Notes under the pieces: generated by a model | The model's database searches: none | Told to the model about the DNA's origin: nothing | The model's input: only the letters and a program-made list of their open reading frames with translations | Translations under genes and position numbers: made by a program | Shown here: one piece after another, positions 24,001 to 33,688 of the stretch | How the letters are laid out: each line of letters starts with the position of its first letter | How positions within the stretch are numbered: the stretch's first letter is position 1 | DNA from: Notolepis coatsorum | Taxonomy: Eukaryota > Chordata > Actinopteri > Aulopiformes > Paralepididae | Assembly: GCA_963971535.1 (NCBI GenBank) | Contig: OZ020594.1 | Location: 118,517,127 to 118,581,126 of the forward strand | Length of the DNA stretch: 64,000 nucleotides | Reading direction: 5' to 3'

Positions 24001-27000
24001 AAAATGTTATTATTGACTATTTTTGTTTTATCCTGTTTCTGTACTTGCATATATTTTAACCACCTTTACTGAAAGTTTCATTATACATTGTGTGTTGAGT
24101 ACTGACTTTTAATAAGTTTTGTTTTGCAATAATAAAAAAAATTAAAAAAAAATATATATATAATTATAGAAAAAAAATAACAATCGGCCAGGGCTGTACA
24201 ACTGCATGATGTGGTCAAGTATATACACTAATTAGAATAAAAATATCAATACAGTGGGATGGAATATTTAGCAGGGCTGTGCAATCGGGCAGTTATGTGC
24301 AAATAGTATGAACAGTGAAGTATTGTATATAAAATTATATCCATTATCCAGCCATTACCTGTCTTGTCTCCAGCTGTCCCCTGTGTCTGTCTCCAACTAT
24401 CACCTGTCTGTCTCCAGCTGTCCCCTGTCTGTCTCCAACTATCACCTGTCTGTCTCCAGCTGTCCCCTGTCTGTCTCCAGCTGTCCCCTGTCTGTCTCCA
24501 ACTATCACCTGTCTGTCTCCAGCTGTCCCCTGTCTGTCTCCAACTATCCCCTGTCTGTCTCCAACTGTCCCCTGTCTGTCTCCAGCTGTCCCCTGTCTGT
24601 CTCCAACTATCACCTGTCTGTCTCCAGCTGTCCCCTGTCTGTCTCCAACTATCACCTGTCTGTCTCCAGCTGTCCCCTGTCTGTCTCCAGCTGTCCCCTG
24701 TCTGTCTCCAACTGTCCCCTGTCTGTCTCCAGCTGTCCCCTGTCTGTCTCCAACTATCACCTGTCTGTCTCCAGCTGTCCCCTGTCTGTCTCCAACTATC
24801 ACCTGTCTGTCTCCAACTATCACCTGTCTGTCTCCAACTATCACCTGTCTGTCTCCAGCTGTCCCCTGTCTGTCTCCAACTATCACCTGTCTGTCTCCAG
24901 CTGTCCCCTGTCTGTCTCCAACTATCACCTGTCTGTCTCCAACTATCACCTGTCTGTCTCCAGCTGTCCCCTGTCTGTCTCCAGCTGTCTCCTGTCTGTC
25001 TCCAGCTGTCTCCTGTCTGTCTCCAGCTGTCCCCTGTCTGTCTCCAGCTGTCCCCTGTCTGTCTCCAACTATCCCTTGTCTGTCTCCAACTATCACCTGT
25101 CTGTCTCCAGCTGTCCCCTGTCTGTCTCCAGCTGTCTCCTGTCTGTCTCCAACTATCTCCTGTCTGTCTCCAGCTGTCTCCTGTCTGTCTCCAGCTGTCC
25201 CCTGTCTGTCTCCAGCTGTCCCCTGTCTGTCTCCAGCTGTCCCCTGTCTGTCTCCAACTATCACCTGTCTGTCTCCAGCTGTCCCCTGTCTGTCTCCAAC
25301 TATCACCTGTCTGTCTCCAGCTGACCCCTGTCTGTCTCCAACTATCACCTGTCTGTCTCCAGCTGTCCCCTGTCTGTCTCCAGCTGTCCCCTGTCTGTCT
25401 CCAACTATCCCCTGTCTGTCTCCAGCTGTCCCCTCTGTCTGTCTCCAGCTGTCCCCTGTCTGTCTCCAGCTGTCCCCTGTCTGTCTCCAGCTGTCCCCTC
25501 TGTCTGTCTCCAGCTGTCCCCTGTCTGTCTCCAACTATCACCTGTCTGTCTCCAGCTGTCCCCTCTGTCTGTCTCCAGCTGTCCCCTGTCTGTCTCCAAC
25601 TATCACCTGTCTGTCTCCAGCTGTCCCCTGTCTGTCTCCAACTATCACCTGTCTGTCTCCAACTATCACCTGTCTGTCTCCAGCTGTCCCCTGTCTGTCT
25701 CCAGCTGTCCCCTGTCTGTCTCCAACTATCACCTGTCTGTCTCCAACTATCACCTGTCTGTCTCCAGCTGTCCCCTGTCTGTCTCCAACTATCCCCTGTC
25801 TGTCTCCAACTATCACCTGTCTGTCTCCAGCTGTCCCCTGTCTGTCTCCAACTATCACCTGTCTGTCTCCAACTATCACCTGTCTGTCTCCAGCTGTCTC
25901 CTGTCTGTCTCCAACTATCACCTGTCTGTCTCCAGCTGTCACCTGTCTGTCTCCAGCTGTCCCCTCTGTCTCCAACTATCACCTGTCTGTCTCCAACTAT
26001 CACCTGTCTGTCTCCAGCTGTCACCTGTCTGTCTCCAGCTGTCCCCTGTCTGTCTCCAGCTGTCCCCTGTCTGTCTCCAACTATCACCTGTCTGTCTCCA
26101 GCTGTCCCCTCTGTCTCCAACTATCACCTGTCTGTCTCCAACTATCACCTGTCTGTCTCCAGCTGTCCCCTGTCTGTCTCCAGCTGTCCCCTGTCTGTCT
26201 CCAACTATCACCTGTCTGTCTCCAGCTGTCCCCTGTCTGTCTCCAGCTGTCCCCTGTCTGTCTCCAGCTGTCCCCTGTCTGTCTCCAGCTGTCCCCTGTC
26301 TGTCTCCAGCTGTCCCCTGTCTGTCTCCAGCTGTCCCCTGTCTGTCTCCAGCTGTCCCCTGTCTGTCTCCAGCTGTCCCCTGTCTGTCTCCAGCTGTCCC
26401 CTGTCTGTCTCCAGCTATCACCTGTCTGTCTCCAACTGTCCCCTGTCTGTCTCCAACTGTCTCCTGTCTGTCTCCAGCTGTCCCTTGTCTGTCTCCAACT
26501 ATCACCTGTCTGTCTCCAGCTGTCCCCTGTCTGTCTCCAGCTGTCTCCTGTCTGTCTCCAACTATCACCTGTCTGTCTCCAACTATCACCTGTCTGTCTC
26601 CAGCTGTCCCCTGTCTGTCTCCAACTATCACCTGTCTGTCTCCAACTATCACCTGTCTGTCTCCAGCTGTCCCCTGTCTGTCTCCAGCTGTCCCCTGTCT
26701 GTCTCCAACTGTCTCCTGTCTGTCTCCAGCTGTCCCCTGTCTGTCTCCAGCTGTCTCCTGTCTGTCTCCAGCTGTCTCCTGTCTGTCTCCAGCTGTCCCC
26801 TGTCTGTCTCCAGCTGACCCCTGTCTGTCTCCAGCTGTCCCCTGTCTGTCTCCAACTATCACCTGTCTGTCTCCAGCTGTCCCCTGTCTGTCTCCAACTA
26901 TCCCCTGTCTGTCTCCAGCTGTCCCCTGTCTGTCTCCAACTATCACCTGTCTGTCTCCAGCTGTCCCCTGTCTGTCTCCAACTATCCCCTGTCTGTCTCC

Positions 27001-30000
27001 AACTATCACCTGTCTGTCTCCAACTATCACCTGTCTGTCTCCAGCTGTCCCATGTCTGTCTCCAGCTGTCCCCTGTCTGTCTCCAGCTGTCCCCGGTCTG
27101 TCTCCAGCTGTCCCCTGTCTGTCTCCAACTATCACCTGTCTGTCTCCAACTATCACCTGTCTGTCTCCAGCTGTCCCCTGTCTGTCTCCAACTATCACCT
27201 GTCTGTCTCCAACTATCACCTGTCTGTCTCCAACTATCACCTGTCTGTCTCCAGCTGTCCCCTGTCTGTCTCCAACTATCACCTGTCTGTCTCCAACTAT
27301 CACCTGTCTGTCTCCAGCTGTCTCCTGTCTGTCTCCAACTATCACCTGTCTGTCTCCAGCTGTCCCCTCTGTCTCCAACTATCACCTGTCTGTCTCCAAC
27401 TATCACCTGTCTGTCTCCAGCTGTCCCCTGTCTGTCTCCAACTATCACCTGTCTGTCTCCAGCTGTCCCCTGTCTGTCTCCAGCTGTCCCCTCTGTCTCC
27501 AACTATCACCTGTCTGTCTCCAACTATCACCTGTCTGTCTCCAGCTGTCCCCTCTGTCTCCAACTATCACCTGTCTGTCTCCAACTATCACCTGTCTGTC
27601 TCCAGCTGTCACCTGTCTGTCTCCAGCTGTCCCCTGTCTGTCTCCAACTATCACCTGTCTGTCTCCAGCTGTCCCCTGTCTGTCTCCAACTATCCCCTGT
27701 CTGTCTCCAACTATCACCTGTCTGTCTCCAGCTGTCCCCTGTCTGTCTCCAACTATCACCTGTCTGTCTCCAGCTGTCCCCTGTCTGTCTCCAGCTGTCC
27801 CCTGTCTGTCTCCAACTATCCCCTGTCTGTCTCCAACTGTCCCCTGTCTGTCTCCAACTATCACCTGTCTGTCTCCAGCTGTCCCCTGTCTGTCTCCAAC
27901 TATCACCTGTCTGTCTCCAACTATCACCTGTCTGTCTCCAGCTGTCCCCTGTCTGTCTCCAACTATCACCTGTCTGTCTCCAACTATCACCTGTCTGTCT
28001 CCAACTATCCCCTGTCTGTCTCCAGCTGTCCCCTGTCTGTCTCCAGCTGTCCCCTGTCTGTCTCCAGCTGTCTCCTGTCTGTCTCCAACTGTCTCCTGTC
28101 TGTCTCCAGCTGTCCCCTGTCTGTCTCCAACTATCACCTGTCTGTCTCCAGCTGTCCCCTGTCTGTCTCCAGCTGTCCCCTGTCTGTCTCCAACTGTCTC
28201 CTGTCTGTCTCCAGCTGTCCCCTGTCTGTCTCCAACTATCACCTGTCTGTCTCCAGCTGTCCCCTGTCTGTCTCCAACTATCACCTGTCTGTCTCCAACT
28301 ATCACCTGTCTGTCTCCAACTATCACCTGTCTGTCTCCAACTATCCCCTGTCTGTCTCCAGCTGTCCCCTGTCTGTCTCCAACTATCACCTGTCTGTCTC
28401 CAACTATCACCTGTCTGTCTCCAGCTGTCTCCTGTCTGTCTCCAGCTGTCCCCTGTCTGTCTCCAACTATCACCTGTCTGTCTCCAGCTGTCCCCTGTCT
28501 GTCTCCAACTATCACCTGTCTGTCTCCAGCTGTCCCCTGTCTGTCTCCAGCTATCACCTGTCTGTCTCCAGCTATCACCTGTCTGTCTCCAACTATCACC
28601 TGTCTGTCTCCAGCTATCACCTGTCTGTCTCCAGCTATCACCTGTCTGTCTCCAACTATCACCTGTCTGTCTCCAGCTGTCCCCTGTCTGTCTCCAGCTG
28701 TCCCCTGTCTGTCTCCAACTATCACCTGTCTGTCTCCAACTATCACCTGTCTGTCTCCAACTATCACCTGTCTGTCTCCAGCTATCACCTGTCTGTCTCC
28801 AGCTGTCCCCTGTCTGTCTCCAACTATCACCTGTCTGTCTCCAACTATCACCTGTCTGTCTCCAGCTGTCCCCTGTCTGTCTCCAACTATCACCTGTCTG
28901 TCTCCAACTATCACCTGTCTGTCTCCAGCTGTCCCCTGTCTGTCTCCAGCTGTCCCCTGTCTGTCTCCAACTATCACCTGTCTGTCTCCAACTATCACCT
29001 GTCTGTCTCCAGCTGTCCCGTCTACCTGTCTGTCTCCAGCTGTCCCCTGTCTGTCTCCAGCTGTCCCCTGTCTGTCTCCAACTATCCCCTGTCTGTCTCC
29101 AGCTGTCCCGTCTACCTGTCTGTCTCCAGCTGTCCCCTGTCTGTCTCCAGCTGTCCCCTGTCTGTCTCCAACTATCCCGTCTACCTGTCTGTCTCCAGCT
29201 GTCCCCTGTCTGTCTCCAGCTGTCCCCTGTCTGTCTCCAACTATCCCCTGTCTGTCTCCAGCTGTCCCCTGTCTGTCTCCAACTATCACCTGTCTGTCTC
29301 CAGCTGTCCCCTGTCTGTCTCCAGCTGTCCCCTGTCTGTCTCCAACTATCACCTGTCTGTCTCCAGCTGTCCCCTGTCTGTCTCCAACTATCACCTGTCT
29401 GTCTCCAGCTGTCCCCTGTCTGTCTCCAACTGTCCCCTGTCTGTCTCCAGCTGTCCCCTGTCTGTCTCCAGCTGTCCCCTGTCTGTCTCCAACTATCACC
29501 TGTCTGTCTCCAACTATCACCTGTCTGTCTCCAACTGTCCCCTGTCTGTCTCCAGCTGTCCCCTGTCTGTCTCCAGCTGTCTCCTGTCTGTCTCCAGCTG
29601 TCCCCTGTCTGTGTCCAACTATCACCTGTCTGTCTCCAGCGGTCCCCTGTCTGTCTCCAGCTGTCCCCTGTCTGTCTCCAACTATCACCTGTCTGTCTCC
29701 AGCTGTCCCCTGTCTGTCTCCAGCTGTCCCCTGTCTGTCTCCAACTATCCCGTCTACCTGTCTGTCTCCAGCTGTCCCCTGTCTGTCTCCAGCTGTCCCC
29801 TGTCTGTCTCCAGCTGTCCCCTGTCTGTCTCCAACTATCACCTGTCTGTCTCCAACTATCCCCTGTCTGTCTCCAGCTATCACCTGTCTGTCTCCAGCTG
29901 TCCCCTGTCTGTCTCCAACTATCACCTGTCTGTCTCCAACTATCACCTGTCTGTCTCCAGCTGTCCCCTGTCTGTCTCCAACTATCACCTGTGTCTGTCT

Positions 30001-31944
30001 CCAACTATCACCTGTCTGTCTCCAACTGTCCCCTGTGTCTGTCTCCAACTATCACCTGTCTGTCTCCAACTATCACCTGTCTGTCTCCAGCTGTCCCCTG
30101 TCTGTCTCCAGCTGTCCCCTGTCTGTCTCCAGCTGTCCCCTGTCTGTCTCCAGCTGTCCCCTGTCTGTCTCCAACTATCACCTGTCTGTCTCCAGCTGTC
30201 CCCTGTCTGTCTCCAACTATCACCTGTCTGTCTCCAGCTGTCCCCTGTCTGTCTCCAACTATCACCTGTCTGTCTCCAACTATCACCTGTCTGTCTCCAG
30301 CGGTCCCCTGTGTCTGTCTCCAACTATCACCTGTCTGTCTCCAACTATCACCTGTCTGTCTCCAGCTGTCCCCTGTCTGTCTCCAGCTGTCCCCTGTCTG
30401 TCTCCAGCTGTCCCCTGTCTGTCTCCAACTATCACCTGTCTGTCTCCAACTATCACCTGTCTGTCTCCAACTATCACCTGTGTCTGTCTCCAACTATCAC
30501 CTGTCTGTCTCCAACTATCACCTGTCTGTCTCCAGCTGTCCCCTGTCTGTCTCCAGCTGTCCCCTGTCTGTCTCCAGCTGTCCCCTGTCTGTCTCCAGCT
30601 GTCCCCTGTCTGTCTCCAGCTGTCCCCTGTCTGTCTCCAACTATCACCTGTCTGTCTCCAACTATCACCTGTCTGTCTCCAGCTGTCCCCTGTCTGTCTC
30701 CAGCTGTCCCGTCTACCTGTCTGTCTCCAACTATCACCTGTCTGTCTCCAGCTGTCCCCTGTCTGTCTCCAACTATCACCTGTCTGTCTCCAACTATCAC
30801 CTGTCTGTCTGTCTCCAGCTGTCTGTCTGTCTCCAACTGTCCCCGGTCTGTCTCCAGCTGTCCCCTGTGTCTGTCTTCAACTATCACCTGTCTGTCTCCA
30901 GCTGTCCCCTGTCTGTCTCCAGCTGTCCCCGGTCTGTCTCCAGCTGTCCCCTGTCTGTCTCCAGCTGTCCCCTGTCTACCTGTCTGTCTCCAGCTGTCCC
31001 CGGTCTGTCTCCAGCTGTCCCCTGTCTACCTGTCTGTCTCCAACTATCCCCTGTCTGTCTCCAGCTGTCCCCTGTCTACCTGTCTGTCTCCAACTGTCTA
31101 CCTGTCTGTCTCCAACTATCCCCCGTCTACCTGTCTGTCTCCAGCTATCCCCTGTCTACCCGTCTGTCTCCGTTATGTTTCTGACGGTCCTCTCGTCCTG
31201 TCTCTGTGCCCTCCAGTGGAGGGAGCCATGAAGAGGGCGAGGATCGCCAGGAACACACACATGGCTCCCGCCGGCAGCAGGATTGTGTTGATGACGCAGG
31301 TCTACAAACAGACTCTGGCTAAAGACTCCGACAAGTTGGCCGGTGCCAACATCAGAGTACACCGATGCTCCGACGCCTTCATATACCTGCTCTCGCCTCT
31401 CCGGTAAGAGTCGCTCTCAGATGGGTTGTGATACAGATAATTGTCAAATGTTGTAGCTTTCATCTGCTGTTTTGTCTGAAAACCTGTGATTGACACACAC
31501 CGATCCCCGCTGGGCACGGTGTTGTCATGCTCTTTATAATCTTTGATTTGATTTCAAACCTTTTTATTTTGACTCGTAAGACACTGAGGTTACCCTCATT
31601 TACAGCAACGACGAGCTTACAAAACAAGTTTCATACATATAGGCACAGTGAATAAGAATAAACAATAGAATCTGCTAAGATGGTTACAAGTCGACACACA
31701 GTGGTCGGAGATCATACTTTTAAATGCAGCAAGAGAAGGAAGAACCTTCAGCTTCACAGTCAGTTGGAGGACATTCCAGGTGTTTAAAGCATCAAAGGAA
31801 AAAGCATTTTTCAGTCAAACCAGTCTTGCCCCAACTAATCGGACTTCCCAACACCAATGCCTTCCTAAACCATGTAGAATCTCCAGAATATATCTGCCTC
31901 CTGTATGTATAATTTAATTTGTGTATTCAAATAAAGCATTCAAA

Positions 31945-31984
<40 letters not shown>

Positions 31985-33614
31985 CGGTGAGCGTGGATAA
32001 GTGCCGCAACAGCACGGTGGTCCTGGGGCCCGTGGAGACCAGTGTCCACATCCACGGCTGTGAGAACGTGCGGGTGGTGTGCGTCGCCGGCCGCGTCGCC
32101 ATAGGAGCCTCGTCCCGCTGCACTGTCTACGCCCTGACGCCCACCCGCCCTCTCCTCCTACCCGGGAACACGGACCTCACCCTGGGCCCCTTCCACACGC
32201 ACTACCCCAACCTGGAGGACCACATGGCCAGCGTAGGCTTAGCCGTGGTCCCCAACATCTGGGATCAGCCCTTACTGCTGGGGACCGAGGGCCTCGTCAA
32301 CACCTCCGCCTCCTCCAGCCCGGGCTGCTACCGCCTGCTGCCACCGGCGGAGTTTCACACCCTGGTGGTGCCGTTTCAGATGGAGGGGGACACGTGCGAG
32401 GTGCCCGGGGGGCTGCCGCCGATCTACCAGGCCGCCGTGAAGGAGGGGGAGCAGAGGATGCAGAGCTGGAAGAAGACCCTGAAGGAGGCGCGCCTCAACG
32501 AGTGAGTAGCGGGTCCTGCTGTAGCCCTGCATGCGAGTGAATACACAGTCCCTTATACGATGATGTAAAAATCCTACAATTAAGGGGGCTTTCTCACTAG
32601 CCATCCGGGGTTGAATCCACGATCGCACCAAAATAAGTGTGATGAGAACGCTCCCCCCCCCCCGTCACCGGGGACGCTGATTCGCTCCAAGACGGGACCG
32701 CTTGAAAAGGTGGTTTCGGGTGCGAACCAGTGTCCCAACGGAACGGAACGGAGTGTGGTGTGCAAGCAAACCTGTAATGCTTTCATGCTTGCTTGAATTT
32801 TGGGCAGATAAAAACATACAGCAACAACTGGACAATACCCACAAAAACGACAATATTTATAATATACAACTCCGTTGTTTAATCACTACCCACAGTAACG
32901 TGGCCGATGACGGAGCGATCGCAGGTGTACCAAACTGTACCAAACACGGAGGAGGCTTGCTGTAACAAGTGGTTCTGTTGGTGCTAACCTGCTTGCCCAG
33001 AATAGAGTTGTATTCATACTTCAATTTTTAAATATTATTTAGGTCCGTTTGGGATTGTAGTGTAAAACCTGCTCCAACGAGGGAAGCTGTGTTGCAATTT
33101 AGCCGAGCGCTTATGTCTCTCTCTCTCTATCAAGACACGCACGCATGAAAACACACAGACACGCACGCAGAGAGAGAGACAGACAGACACACAGACACAC
33201 AGACAGACACACAGACAGACACACAGACACAGACAGACAGACAGACAGACAGACAGACCTTCCTTCCTGGCGTACAGGTGTCGTAAAGAAATGTCAAAGG
33301 TACTCACAGTTGCACAAGGGTTTCGGACAGACGAACGCTAGGGTTTGAAAGCTTGGCGTTGCTAATAAACATTAAAAAAAAATATATATATAAACTGCTC
33401 AACACGGCTTTATTTCCGCCTTTGGGTGCCGTGATCATCAGAGCTGTGATCATCAGAGCCGTGTTGACCAGTTTATACAAATGATTACATCGCTTGAAAC
33501 ATTTGTTATGTCAAGCAATTACTTTCCAACACTGGCTGCCATTGAATGTTTGTGCTCATGTGAAAAGAGGTAATGACTATTTTTGGGCCTTGATGGTCTT
33601 CTGTGGGATTTATA

Positions 33615-33688
<74 letters not shown>

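Larger units (their letters stand above)
17417..24157 (+). mobile_element. Nearly complete L1/Tx1-like LINE with 12-bp target duplication
   Basis: The 6.7-kb element is flanked by ATATAATTATAG at 17405-17416 and 24158-24169. It has a short 5' UTR, ORF1, a long spacer with an extra ORF, an intact ORF2 and a 3' UTR ending in AATAA and an A-rich tail. The clean duplication, full length and intact 1255-codon ORF2 point to a young insertion. It lies in sense orientation in tbccd1 intron 5. Confidence 0.9.

Noticed and set aside
24359-31172. Possible CRISPR-like array
   Set aside because: Units are contiguous 21-mers without unique spacers, in a vertebrate intron.
24246-31407. Very long open frames (up to 1451 codons) on both strands with LSVSSCP or GDSWRQT repeats
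   Set aside because: They exist only because the 21-bp minisatellite unit is a multiple of three and has no stop codon. Several frames are open at once on both strands.
32079-32540. 153-codon frame rich in Arg and Pro overlapping tbccd1 exon 7
   Set aside because: Out-of-frame shadow of GC-rich exon 7; the exon 7 frame matches TBCCD1.
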